Source: Odobenus rosmarus divergens
Taxonomy: Eukaryota > Chordata > Mammalia > Carnivora > Odobenidae
Length of the DNA: 64,000 bases
Assembly (NCBI RefSeq): GCF_000321225.1
Contig: NW_004450561.1
Coordinates: 1,594,071 to 1,658,070 of the forward strand
Direction: 5' to 3'
Part shown: positions 12,326-23,529 of the stretch, piece after piece
How the letters are laid out: each line of letters begins with the position of its first letter
Position numbering within the stretch: the stretch's first letter is position 1
Notes under the pieces: generated by a model
Told to the model about the DNA's origin: nothing
The model's database searches: none
What the model saw: only the letters and a program-made list of their open reading frames with translations
Translations under genes and position numbers: made by a program

Positions 12326-12366
12326 CTTAACATAAATGCAAAAACTTCATTTTTTTCCATGTGACT
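12326..12366 (-). other. Extra 3' segment between two A-tracts of the L1
   Basis: In L1 sense, the usual 3' end (ATTTAAATTAAAAAATAAG) is followed by about 41 nt of non-L1-looking sequence and then by a second A-tract (complement at 12,311-12,325) next to the target duplication. This is the layout of a short 3' transduction. An unusual 3' UTR variant is the alternative. Confidence 0.45.
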
Positions 12367-12789
12367 TATTTTTTAATTTAAATTCAGTTAACAAATAATG
12401 TATTATTGGTTTCAGAGGTAGAAGTCAGTGATTCATCAGTCTTATATAATACCCAGTGCTCATTACATCACGTGCCCTCCTTAATGTCCATCACTCAGTT
12501 TCCCCATCCTCCCACCCTTCTCCCCTCTAGCAACCCTCAGTTTGTTTCCTGTGATTAAGAGTCTCTTACGGTTTGTCTCTCTCCCTGGTTTCATCTTGTT
12601 TTATTTTTTCCTCTCTTCCCCTATGATCCTCTGATTTGTTTCTTAAATTCCATGTATGAGTGAGATCATATGATAATTGTCTTTCTCTGATTGACTTATT
12701 TCACTTAGCATAATACCCTCTAGTTCCATCCACATCGTTGCAAATGGCAAGATTTCATTTTTTTGATGGCTGAGTAGTATTCCATTTTG

Positions 12790-12836
12790 TATGTGTGTGT
12801 GTGTGTGTATATATATGTATGTATGTATATATATAC
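12790..12836. repeat. Compound (GT)n-(TA)n-(TATG)n microsatellite inside L1
   Basis: TGTGTGTGTGTGTGTGTATA followed by TATG and TATA units. It occupies the ORF2 site where related copies carry a short TATATATA run, so it probably grew from that run. Confidence 0.9.
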
Positions 12837-13506
12837 CACATCTTCTTTATCCATTCATTTGTTGATGGATATCTGAGCTCTTTCCATAGTTTGACTATTG
12901 TGGACATTGCTGCTATAAACATTGGGGTGCAGGTGACCTTTCGGATCACTACATTTGTATCTTTGGGGTAAATACCCAGTAGTGCAATTGCTGGGTCATA
13001 GGGTAGCTCTATTTTCAACTTTTTGAGGAACCTCCATACTGTTTTCCAGAGTAGCTGCACCAGCTTGCATTCCCATCAACAGTGTAGGAGGGTTCCCCTC
13101 TCTCTGCATCCTCGCCAACATCTGTCATTTCAACTTGTTAATTTTAGCCATTCTGATTGGCGTGAGGTGGTATCTCATTGTGGTTTTGATTCGTATTTCC
13201 CTGATGCTGAGTGATGTTGAGCATTTTTCATGTTTGTTGGCCATTTGTATGTCTTTGGAGAAATGTTTGTTCATGTCTTCTGCCCATTTCTTGATTGGAT
13301 CATTTGTTCTTTGGGTGTTGAGTTTAATAAGTTCTTTATAGATTTGGATACTTTATAGATTTTGCAAAAGACATTTGCAAATATCTCCCATCTGTTGGTT
13401 GGCTTTTGGTTTTGTCGACTGTTTCCTTTGCAGTGCAAAAGCTTTTATCTTGATGAAATCCCAATAGTTCATTTTTGCCTTTGTTTCCCGGAGAGCAACC
13501 TCTCTG

Positions 13507-13780
13507 ATATATTTTGGGAAAATCATATGTAGAATTGTAGTTGTTCTTTTTAAATTTGGTAGATCTCACTTGCAGCCTGGGACTTTCTTTGTGGTAGAAT
13601 TTTTGCCTAAATAATAAATTTCTCTAATTATAGTATGGCTACTCAAATTTTGTTTTTTTCTTCATATTTTAGTAAATTTTAATTCTGTTTCAATTTTAAC
13701 TTGCCAAATTAAATATCACTAGCATAATAACTCTAAATGTTTCTTTAAATTTACCTATTTTTATCTATTTCTTTGCTCAA
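13507..13780 (-). repeat. Old L1M fragment
   Basis: Contains a decayed version of the ORF2 region just 5' of the previous piece ('AATTTGGTAGATCTCACTTG', 'GGGACTTTCTTTGTGG'). It ends at TTTGCTCAAAATTCCTT, which continues logically at 18,436 on the far side of the next L1. That continuity shows the younger element landed in this one. Confidence 0.55.
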
Positions 13781-13788
13781 AATTCCTT

Positions 13789-16700
13789 ATTTTAAGCATT
13801 GTTTCCAGCTTTAGTAAGATATAACTGACATACAATATTGTGTAAATTTGAGGTGTAAAATGCATTGATCTGATACACCTATACATTACATCATGATTAC
13901 CACAGTAGCATTTCCTAATACCTCCATCATGTCACACAATCATCATTTCTCTTGTCTGATGAAAACATGTAAGGTGTACTCTCTTAGCAAATTTCAAGTA
14001 TATAATACAGTGTTGTTAATTATGATCACAATGTTGTACATTAGATCTCCTGAACTTACTCATCTTCTAACTGGTAGTTTGTACTCCTTGACCAACATCT
14101 CTCCATTTCCCCTACCTCCCAGCCCTTGGTAACCACCATTCTATTCTCTGCTTCTTCAAGTTCACCTTTTTTTGGATCCCACACATAAGTGTCACCATAT
14201 ATAGTATTTGCCTTTTCTGACTTATTTCATTTAGCATTATGCCCTCAAGGCCCATCCATGTTTTCACAAGTGGCAGGATTTCTTTCTTTCTCACGGCTGA
14301 ATAACATTTCATTGTATATATGTGCCCACCATATCTTCTTTATCCATTGATGGATCCAGGTTGTTTCCATATCTTGGCTATTGTAAATAATCCTGCAATA
14401 AACACAAAAGTGTGTATATCTTTTCCATATCCTCTTATCCTTTCCTTTGGGTATATACCCGGAAGTAGGATTGCCGGATCATATGGTAGTTCTATTTTTA
14501 ATTTTTTGAGTAACCTCCATACTGTTTTCTGTAGTGGCAGTGTCAATATACATTCCCACCAACAGTGCACAAGGGTTCCCTTTTCCACCTCCTTGCCAAC
14601 ACTTGTTATTTCTTGTCCTTTTGATGATAGCCATTCTAAAAGTATGAGATGATATCTCATTATGGTTTTGGTTTGCATTTCCCTGATAATCAGTGGTGTT
14701 TAACTTATTTTCATGTACCTGTTGGCTATCTGTAGGTTTTCTTTGGAAAATTGTCTACTCAGTTCCTCTGCCCATTTTTAAAATCAGACTGGTATCTTCT
14801 TATTGAGTTGTAGGAGTTCTTTATATATTTTAGATTTTAACTCCTTAGCAGATATATGGTTTGCAAATATTTTCTTTTGTAAGTTGCCTTTTTCATTTTC
14901 TTGACTGTTTCTTTTGCTGTGCAGAAGATTTTTGGTTTGATGCAGTCCCACTTGTTTGTTTTTGCCTTTGTTGTTTGTGACTTTTGGTGTCAGACCTAAA
15001 AATTCTTTGCAGAGACCAGTGTTAAGGAGTTTTTTTCCTATGTTTTCTTCTAGAAGATTTATGGTGTCAGGTCTTATATTTAAGTCTTTAATCCATTTTG
15101 AATTAATTTTTGTGAATAGTGTAAGAAGGGGATACAATTTCATTTTTTTGCATGTGGTTATCTGGTTTTCCCAAAACCATTTATTGAAGAGACTATCCTT
15201 TCCCCATTGAGTATTTTTGGCTCTTTTGTCAAATGTTAGTTGACCACATATGTGTGGGTTTATTTCTGGGCTCTTGATTCTCTAGTGTCTGTTTTTATGC
15301 CAGTACCAAACTGTTTTGATTACTAGAGCTTGGTAGTAGGGTTTGAAATCAGGAAGTGTGATGCCTCTGGCTTTGTCTTTTTTCTCAGGATATCATTGGC
15401 TGTTCTGATTCTTTTGTGGTTCTATATATATTTTAGTATTTTTTTAAATTTCTGTGAGTAATATCATTGAAATTTTTTTAGGGATATTATTGAATCTATA
15501 GATAGCTTTAGATAGTGTAGACATTTTAACAATATTGTTCTAATTCATGAACATGGGATATCTTTCCATTTGTTTGTGTCTTCAATTTTTAAAATCAGAG
15601 CCTTGTAGTTTACAGCATAGAGATCTTTCACCTCTTTGGTTAAATTTGTCCCTAAATATTTTATTGTTTTTGATGTTATTGTGAATGAGATTTTTTAATT
15701 TCTTTTTTAGATATTTCATTGTAAGTTTATAAAAATGCAACTGATTTATGTATGCTAATTTTATATCCTGCAACTTTACTGAATGTTGACTAGTTCTAAC
15801 AGGTTTTTGTAGTTGAGTCTTAAGATTATATCATCTGCAAGTAAAGACAATCTTACTTCTTTTTTTCCAATTTTGATACCTTTTATTGCTACATGGAATA
15901 AGAGTAGTGACAGGGGGCACCCTTTCTTGTTTCTTATCTTGAAGGAAAAGTTATGAATCTTTCACTATTGAATATGATGTTAACTGTGGGCCTGTCATGT
16001 ATGGTCTTTGTTGTATTGAGCTATGTTCCTATACAAAATTTGTTGAGAGTTTTTATCATGACAGGATATTTTACTTTGTCACATGCTTTTTCTGCATCTA
16101 TTGAGTTGATCATATGAATTTTATATTTCATTCTATTAGTGTGGTGCATCACATTTATTTATTTGGATATAGTGAATCATCACTGCCTTCCAGGGATAAA
16201 ACCCAGTTAATAATGGTGCATGATCCTTTTAATGTATTGTTGAATTCAGTTTGCTAATATTTTGTTGAGAATTTTTACACTATATTCATTAGGGATATTT
16301 GTCTGTATTTTCCTTTTCTAGTAGTGTCCTTATCTGGCTTTGTTATAACCCTTTGTTATTAGCGTAGTTATGTCCTCATAAAATGAATTTGGGAGTATCC
16401 CCTTCTCTTCATTTTTGGGAAGAATTTGAGAAGAACTGACATTATTTCTTCTTTAAATGTTTGGCAGAATTTACCAGTGAAACCATCTGGTTATGGTCTT
16501 TTCTTTGTTGAGAGGTGTTTGATTACAGATTTTAATCTCCTTATCTATTATTGGTCTATTCAGATTTTCTATTTAAGATTCAGTATTGAGAGGTTGTGTG
16601 TTTTTAGGAATTTATCCCTTTTTTCTAGGTTATCCAATTTATTGGCATATAAAATTTCATAGTAGTCTCTTATGATGCTTTGTATTTTTGTGGTACCAGT

Positions 16701-17537
16701 TGTAACGTCTCCTCTTTCATCTTTGATTTTATTAAGTCTTCTTTCTTTCTTCATCTGCTAATGGTTTGTCAGTTTTGTGTATTTTTTTCAAAAAACCCAG
16801 CTCTTAGTTTCATTGATCTTTTCTATTTTTCTGATCTCTATTTTATTTATTTATTTTTAAAGATTTTATTTATTTATTTGACAGAGAGAGATAGTGAGAG
16901 AGGTAACACAAACAGGGGGACTGGGAGAGGGAGAAGAAGGCCTCCCTCTGAGCGGGGAGCCTGATGTGGGGTTAGATCCCAGGACCCTGGGATCATGACC
17001 TGAGCTGAAGGCAGATACTTAACGACTGAGCCACCCAGGCACCTCATCTGATCTCTATTTTATTTACTTTTGTTCTTAGCTTTGTAATTTCCTTCTTTCT
17101 ACTAACTTTGTGCTCAGTTTGTTCTTTTTCTACTTCTTTGAACTATAAAGTTAGGTTCTTTATTTGAGATCTGTCTTTTTTCTTAATATAGGTATTTATT
17201 GCTATGAACTTTATTCTTAGAACTAACTGCATCTCACAGATTTTTGTATGTTGTGTTTCCATTTTCATTTGTTTCAATATAGTTTTTGTTTTTTCTTTTG
17301 ATTCCTTCTTTGATCCATTGGCTGTTCGGGAGTGTGTTGTTTAATTTCCACATATTTTAAGAATTTTCCAGTTTTCCTCTTATTGTTGATTTCTAGTTTC
17401 ATACCGTTGGAATGATAGAGAAAAGATACTTGGTATGGTTTCAATCTTCTTAAATTTGCTAAGGCTTGTTTTGTGGCTTATCATATGGAGAATGTTCCAT
17501 GCACACTTGAGAAGAATGTGTATTCTGCTGCTGTTGA
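13789..17537 (-). mobile_element. L1M element (L1MB-like), 3' body
   Basis: A large minus-strand L1 covering the 3' UTR and most of ORF2. The 3' UTR has CCAGCTTTAGTAAGATATAA and CCTTGGTAACCACCATTCTA. ORF2 remnants translate from 14,678-14,340 (including [17 protein letters not shown]), 15,143-14,784, 15,773-15,582 and 16,754-16,569, all broken by stops and frameshifts. The body ends at the ORF2 endonuclease region near TATTCTGCTGCTGTTG. A SINE interrupts it at 16,850-17,046. The 8-bp flank AATTCCTT at 13,781-13,788 recurs at 18,436-18,443. Confidence 0.85.
16850..17046 (-). mobile_element. SINEC inserted in L1
   Basis: A complete copy with a perfect 20-bp duplication, TCTGATCTCTATTTTATTTA at 16,830-16,849 and 17,047-17,066. 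Head complement GAGCCACCCAGGCACCTC at the right. It postdates the L1 it interrupts. Confidence 0.98.
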
Positions 17538-18435
17538 CTATAGTATAAGGATTAAGGAACAAGAGTATCAAAAATAACTACAGTTACTATAATTTGTTAA
17601 TAAATACAATATAAAAAGAGGTAAACTGTGACATTAAAAACATCAAAAGAATGGAATAAAAGGATAGAATTTTTGTATGTGATCAAAGTCGTTATCAGAA
17701 TAAAATAGAGTGTTGATATCTTTAGAAGTTTTATATAAGTCCAATGGTAAGCACAGAACAAAAACCTGTAATAGATTGACAGAAGATAAAAACACAGAAA
17801 TCAGAACATACCACTATGAAAATTCACCAATTTACAAAGAAAGGCAACCTGAGAAGAAAAAAGGAATTAGGAAACTATAAAACAGCCAGAAAACAATAAG
17901 ATGGCACTAGTAAATCCTTACATACCAATACTTTAAATATAAATGGATCAAATTCTAATAAAAAAGTACACAATGGCTGGGTGAATAAAAACAAGACCTA
18001 AATATATGCTTCCTAGAAGAGACTCACTTGAGCTTCAGAGACACGTATTCTCTAAGTGACGGGATGGAAAAAGATATTCTATGCAAGTGGAAACCAAAGG
18101 AGAGCAAGGGTAGCTACACTTACATCAGACAAAATAGACCTTAAGCTAAAAATTGTAACAAAAGACAAAGAAGGCTATTATATAATGATAGAGGTTATCT
18201 TATCAAGAAGATATAACGATTGTAAATGTTTATCTACCCAACCTCAGAGCATCTAAATATATTAAATAAATACTAACAGATGTGAAGGGAGAAATAGACA
18301 ACAATACGATAATAGCAGAGGACATCCAAACCCCACTTTGAGCAAAGGATGGATCATCCAGAGAGAAAATCAACCTGTTGGACTTGAACAATATGTAAGA
18401 CTAAATGGACCTAACAGACATACATAGGACAGCAC
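17538..18435 (+). mobile_element. Inverted 5' segment of the same L1 (twin-priming structure)
   Basis: Plus-strand sequence matching the N-terminal, endonuclease-coding part of L1 ORF2, for example GGATGGAAAAAGATATTCTA, TACATCAGACAAAATAGACC, AAGAAGATATAACGATTGTA and AATGGACCTAACAGACATAC. An open stretch at 18,056-18,256 keeps part of the frame. Its right end stops, in L1 coordinates, within roughly 15-20 nt of where the minus-strand body at 17,537 begins. The two pieces therefore join into one element with an inverted 5' part, as expected from twin priming. Confidence 0.8.
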
Positions 18436-19230
18436 AATTCCTTCTTACATCTTAGGTATCATTTTCAGTCTTCCTGAAGTACAACCTTTAGAAATTCCCT
18501 TTGTGAAAATTTGTTGGTGATAAAAATCTTTTTATTTTTTTTAAATCTGAAAATGTCTGCATTTTAGATTTATAACAAAAAATCTTGCGATCATGCAATT
18601 CTAGTTTGACAGTTATTTACTATTAGAATTTTGACAACTACTACACTCTTTTTAGCATCTATTGGTGCTTTTTGAAATGCCTGTTATTAATCTAATTGTC
18701 TTTTTTGGTAGATGATCTGTCATTTATCTCTTGTTGAAGATCTCTGTGTCTTCAGTTTTACTACAATGTGTGGATTTTTTCTCAATTATCCTTCTTGGTA
18801 CATTCTGTGCTTTTTCTGTATGTCCTTACATGTCTGAAAATTTCTTGCCATTATTCTATTCTAATGGCTATCTCTAGCCATTCTAGCCAGCAGTCTTACC
18901 ATAAGCCTAATTTTACAAAGGAGAAAATTGAGAAAAGGAGAGAATAAGTAACTTGCCAAAACTCACATCTTCAAAAAATGTCAGTGATTCAAGTCAACTG
19001 GGATTTGATTATGTGCAATTTGGACATTCTTAGTCTATACTTTGTGTCTTTTAACTTTTTTCTCATATTTTCTCTTTCCCTGTCCTTCTCTGTGTTATTG
19101 CTATATAAATCTCTGCTAGGTTACTAATTATCTCTTTAGCTGTGTCTAATTTGTTATTTAATCCATGCAGGGAATTTTTACTTATATGTGTTATTTTAAA
19201 AAACTCTTTGACAATTTTTGATAGTCTCTT
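18436..19230 (-). repeat. Old L1M fragment resumed
   Basis: Continues the element left at 13,788: AATTCCTTCTTACATCTTAG, 'TTCAGTCTTCCTGAAGTACA' and 'TGAAAATGTCTGCATTTTAG' are phrases of a common old L1M region. It is interrupted by a MIR-like piece at about 18,890-19,020. No coding capacity. Confidence 0.55.
18890..19020 (-). repeat. MIR fragment, minus strand
   Basis: ATTTTACAAAGGAGAAAATT, GAGAATAAGTAACTTGCC and a TGGGATTTGATT end fit the MIR core in reverse. It is diverged and sits inside old L1M. Confidence 0.5.
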
Positions 19231-19245
19231 TTCTTTCTCACTTCT

Positions 19246-20145
19246 TTTTTTTTTTAAATTCCTGTGTAGTAAACATACAGTGTTAAATTAGTTTCAGGTG
19301 TACAGTATAGTGATTTAGCTATATATATATATAATATATAGTTTCATATATTATTCCTAATATATAGTTCCATATATTACTCAGTGCTCATCAAAATATT
19401 TGTACTTTTTAATCACCATCACCTCTTTCATCCATCTCCACCCACCTCCCCTCTGGTAACCATCAGTTTGTTCTCTATAGTTAAGAATCTGTTTCTTAGT
19501 TTCTCTCTCTCTCTTTTTTTCCTTTGTTCATTTGTTTTGTTTCTTAAATTCCATATGAGTGAAATCGTATGTGGCTTTCTCTGACTGGCTTATTTTGCTT
19601 AGCATTATATTCTCTAGATCCATCCACATTGTTGCAAATGCAAGATTTCATTCCTTTTTATGGCTGGATAATATTCAATTTGACACACACACACATACAA
19701 CATCTTTATCCGTTCATCTGTCAGTGGACACTTTGGCTGCTTCCATAGTTTGGCTATTATAAATAATGCTTCAATAAACATAGCAGTGCATATATCTTTT
19801 TAAGTTAGCGCTTTTTGTATTCTTTTGGGTAAATACCCTAGTGCAATTCCAGATTGTAGGATAGTTCTATTTTTAATTTTTTGAGGAACCTCCATACTGT
19901 CTTCCAGAGTGGCTGCACCAGTTTGCATTCCCACCAACTCTGTGCATGAGGGTTTCTGTTTCTCCACGTTCTTGCATACTTGTTGTTTCTTGAGTTTTTG
20001 ATTATAGCCATTCTGATAGACATGAGTTGATATCTCATTGTGGTTTTGATTTATATTTCCCTGAGGATGAGTAATGTTGAGCACCTTTTCATGTGGTGGC
20101 CATCTGTATGTCTTTGGAGAAATGTTTGTTCATGTCTTCTGCCCA
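19246..20145 (-). mobile_element. 5'-truncated carnivore L1
   Basis: T-tract at the left (the complement of the poly-A), a 3' UTR with CCCCTCTGGTAACCATCAGT, then ORF2 C-terminal coding sequence. Translation of 20,038-19,838 contains [18 protein letters not shown]. The copy is cut at TCTTCTGCCCATTC. A degenerate 15-bp duplication, TTCTTTCTCACTTCT (19,231-19,245) against 20,146-20,160 with 13 of 15 equal, supports the ends. A roughly 25-bp imperfect tandem repeat (ATATATAGTTTCATATATTA) lies in the 3' UTR near 19,333-19,382, and (CA)n grew in ORF2 at 19,681-19,696. Confidence 0.85.
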
Positions 20146-20160
20146 TTCTTTCTCCTTTCT

Positions 20161-20870
20161 TATTCTATATTTTTATTTCTTTAAATATTTCACATAAGTG
20201 AATTTATTTTTCATATCTGATAATTATGGATTCTGAATTTATTGGTTGGTTATCAGGTTTGTCTTCATTTCTGTTGACTGTCACTGAAGGATGCATACTT
20301 TTATGTTTGCTTATTGAATTTTTATTTTGGACTCATATCTTATTGAACCTAATCTGCAGGAATTCTGAGTATATAAGTGGGAGATATTTTGCTCTATGAA
20401 AGTTTTATATTTTGCAAGATTCAGGGTCAATACTGACTTGGGACTACTTAGTTCCTTTTAATGATTTTATGATTAATGCAAGAGTTTCAAGGTTTGCCCC
20501 ATTCTTGCCAGGGCCTAGAGGCATAGTTACAGAATGACAGTGCTGATGAAGGCATCTAGCTCTGAGTAAATCTCCCTTAAAATTCCCTGCTCCATTTACG
20601 GCTACTCCTTACGACTTTCTGCTCTAGTTTCAGCTTGGCACTTTTTCTCTTTTTAGAAATTTCTCTTATGTTTAGGAAACTCAGTAATTTAATAAAAGTA
20701 GATTTGTTGTACTTTATCCAAGCTGTGGTTCTATTTTTAGCAGGAGGAGACTTCAGTATAGCTAATTCACCTTCTGACCATTCTTTTGTTTTTCTCCTAG
20801 TTCTTTAAGACTGTGCTATTTAATTTTCAAACTTCAACATAGGTAATATTCCTTGTAAATTAAGAGTTTA
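20161..20870 (-). repeat. Old L1M 5' region, probable
   Basis: Continues the old L1M past the younger L1. Phrases such as 'ATATCTGATAATTATGGATTC' and 'CTTATTGAACCTAATCTGCAGG' resemble the far 5' region of old L1M. The right boundary is not clear. Confidence 0.4.
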
Positions 20871-21563
20871 AAAGTCTATATGTGATGCCCAACAAAATTA
20901 TACCATAATTAGCCAGTGGATGTTACACTAAGCACTTAAAAAAATAAACCAACATATTTTAAAAAACTATTAGAAATCTAGATATTAACAAAATTAGATA
21001 TTAACAATTTTCCCCCATGTTTGTGAAGACAGTCTTTTTTTGAAATTAATAACCTCATTTTGATGTTTCATTTGCATTCCTGTAGAGGCATTAGAAATAC
21101 ATACATACAACAGTAAATTGTTTCTGACATTTATTAGTTTCCTTTTTCATTAATTATATCTCTTTATTATTCAGAAGATTCCTTTTGGGGAAACAAAATA
21201 ACGGGAATAAACACAAAATTCATTTATTGCCAATTTGAAAAATTTTATTTTCTTTTATGACCATAAAAATGTTACTTCTTCAGTTGTGTCTTTTTGGTAT
21301 TTATTGTTTAGTTTTATTTAAAGGCAAAATAAATATTCATGATTCTTCTATATATGATAAATGTGTCAGTATGACAATTAGATAAAACATGTTTGAAAAG
21401 AATGTTTATGGAAACATTATGACTTTATGTCAACAAATGACTATTTTAAATATAATTATAATTAATCTTATGTATATAATCTATTGTAACAACTTTCCTC
21501 CTTCTATGCACATATATGCATAGTGCCTTACCCATAGTCAAAATGTCCTAAAACTTACAATAG
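20871..21563. other. AT-rich unique intergenic DNA
   Basis: No gene, RNA or recognisable repeat seen. Confidence 0.5.
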
Positions 21564-21574
21564 AAGTCACCTTT

Positions 21575-21777
21575 GCCACGCCTGGGTGGCCCAGTCCGTT
21601 AAGCATCGGATTCTTGGTTTTGGCTCAGGTCCTGATCTCAGGGTTGTGAGATAGATCCCTGTGTCAGGCTCTGTGCTCAGTGTGGGGTCCGCTTGAGATT
21701 CTTTCTCCCTCTCCCTTTGCCGCTCCTGCTCATGCTCTCTCTCTCTCTCATTCTCAAATAAATAAATAATTTGAAAA
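21575..21777 (+). mobile_element. SINEC, older type (first of a stacked pair)
   Basis: Head GCCACGCCTGGGTGGCCCAG, TTCTTGGTTTTGGCTCAGGT, GATTCTTTCTCCCTCTCC, tail CAAATAAATAAATAATTTGA. The target duplication AAGTCACCTTT at 21,564-21,574 matches AAGTAACCTTT at 21,778-21,788. Confidence 0.95.
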
Positions 21778-21788
21778 AAGTAACCTTT

Positions 21789-21990
21789 TAGGGGTACCTT
21801 TAGGGGTACCTGGATGGCTTGGTTGAGTGTCTGATGCTTGATTTTGGCTCAGGTTATGATCTCAGGGTTGGGGGGTCATTCTCCTCAGTGGCTCCATGCT
21901 GGGCTTGGAGCCTGCTTATGATTCTCTTTCTCTCTCTCTCCTTCTACCCCCACCCCTGTTCTCTCTCTCTTTCTCTTAAAAAAAAAAAAT
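21789..21990 (+). mobile_element. SINEC, older type (second of a stacked pair)
   Basis: Starts TAGGGGTACCTTTAGGGGTA, a doubled head motif, then CCTGGATGGCTTGG and a normal body to (TC)n and a 12-A tail. GTAACCTTT follows at 21,991-21,999 as a third copy of the site, so this SINE used the duplication left by its neighbour. Confidence 0.92.
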
Positions 21991-21999
21991 GTAACCTTT

Positions 22000-22769
22000 G
22001 AGAAGTCTGTTACTTTGTTCTTATGCACACAATATCTCCAAACAGGGACTGAACAGTAATCAACCATCTCGAAAAATTTCTGTGCCAGTGCATTTTTGCA
22101 TTCACACATGACTCATTTCTGCTTGAGATAATAATGCATTGTATGACTAGGTGAAAACTTCATTTAAGAAAGAATTTAGCTATTTTGCATAAAAGAAGTA
22201 TGTATTAGTACATGCTATAGACTACTTTTAAAGCTTACTGTAAAAGATGGTGGTTCTCAGCTGATGCCCCTGTGCTATGTTTTCCAAAGCCAAACAGACA
22301 GATGGGCTTTCATTATTTTCTTGACTTTTTATATTTGTTGATAATTGTTGTCATTAATTTTTAATCTGAAGACTTGTAAAGCAATACTTGGGGATTTAAC
22401 AAACCAAACTTGTATTAATGAAATGCAAACTGTCCAAATATTCTTCCTATATCAAACTTCACTGAGCAGTAATAATTCCTTCTTGGTCAAGGGCCGATCC
22501 CAAAGCATCTGGGAAACAAGATCCTTTGGAATGATCACCAACAATATGCACACACTGTAAGGGTGATAGATTGTTCAATGTACTAAATAAAAAAAAAAAT
22601 TAAAAACTCTCTTGAAAGAAGAATACTTGTATTTGTGGGTATTTATCAAATACCAAGTGTCCTAATTCCAGGCTTAAAATAACAAAACTATTGAGGAACT
22701 CAGTGGAAATGTAAAAATCCTGCAATATTAGACAATTTCCATGCTTATTTCTGCATGTACAGACTGTGG
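22000..22769. other. Unique intergenic DNA
   Basis: No recognisable element. An 11-A tract lies at about 22,590-22,600. Confidence 0.5.
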
Positions 22770-22905
22770 ATTCTGGCCTTCTCCCTTTTCCAGTAAGAAA
22801 CTAAGACATTTTAGTAGTTTTTCCAAAGTCATGGGTAATTAACTGGTGTTCAAAATATAAACCCACCATGAATTTCCTGCACTCAGAATTCAGGATCAAG
22901 ATCTT
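22770..22905 (-). repeat. MIR-like fragment, minus strand
   Basis: CCAGTAAGAAACTAAGACAT, 'CCAAAGTCATGGGTAATTAAC' and 'TGGTGTTCAAAATATAAACCC' follow the MIR core in reverse. Confidence 0.4.
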
Positions 22906-22924
22906 CCTCTTAAGGAGACTTGCC

Positions 22925-23185
22925 ATATTAATTAGAAAAATAACAATAATAAAGATACCACCTATTGATAGCTCTGTGCCAAGCACTATGCAAAAGGCTG
23001 CTTAAACATGATCTCATTTAATGCTCATGACACTCTTAATATAAGCTTAACCACTGTTATTTCACAAAGGGGAACACTGAGACAGAGAATAAGTAAATTG
23101 CAAAAACTCTCATCATCAGAAAATGTCAGAAAAAGAACTAGAACTTCAATGCGTTGCCCACAAGCTCTTTCCTAGAGCCTCTGTG
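22925..23185 (-). repeat. MIR SINE, nearly full length, minus strand
   Basis: AATAACAATAATAAAGATAC, 'TGTGCCAAGCACTATGC', 'ATGATCTCATTTAATGCTCA', GAACACTGAGACAGAGAATA and 'AAGAACTAGAACTTC' occur in the order expected for a complete MIR in reverse, with A/T-rich end first. Confidence 0.7.
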
Positions 23186-23529
23186 TGAATATGGTTTAAC
23201 ATGCAGTATATGCCAGCAAATACGATCTGCACTCCCAGGAAATATGAGGTGTACATACTCTCCAACTGGCCAGTTTATACATTAAATTAAATTTTGCATA
23301 AACTGCAAGACACATCTGGGGGGAAAGACGAGGCTCATTCTATGACAGATAAAATAATGTGAGTGGATTTCAGTTGCTTTCCTAAGCCTTGAAGAGAGCT
23401 TTGGAAAATGGGACATATATGATTTGTCAGCTGGACAATGAGAGATCCAAGGGGTAAAGAGAAACCATTCACCCTAGCCACCTTTTCATTTCTTTTCTCT
23501 TATTCCTGTCAAAAAATGGCTCTACTTTT

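Larger units (their letters stand above)
12317..13490 (-). mobile_element. 5'-truncated carnivore L1 with ORF2 C-terminus
   Basis: In L1 sense (minus strand) the element keeps the ORF2 C-terminus and the 3' UTR. Translation of 13,060-12,755 contains [20 protein letters not shown] and EWIKKMWYIY, the cysteine-rich C-terminal part of L1 ORF2 protein. The 3' UTR phrases GTGCTCATTACATCACGTGC and CCTCAGTTTGTTTCC are those of carnivore L1s. The copy is cut at the 5' end inside ORF2. A 17-bp duplication, GAGAGCAATCTCTTTTA at 12,300-12,316 and a 14-of-17 match from 13,491, brackets it. A (GT)n/(TA)n run at 12,790-12,836 disrupts the frame. Confidence 0.9.

Noticed and set aside
12755..15143. Protein-like frames on the minus strand that could be called genes
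   Set aside because: They are decayed LINE-1 ORF2 pieces, broken by stops and frameshifts and bounded by L1 3' UTR sequence.
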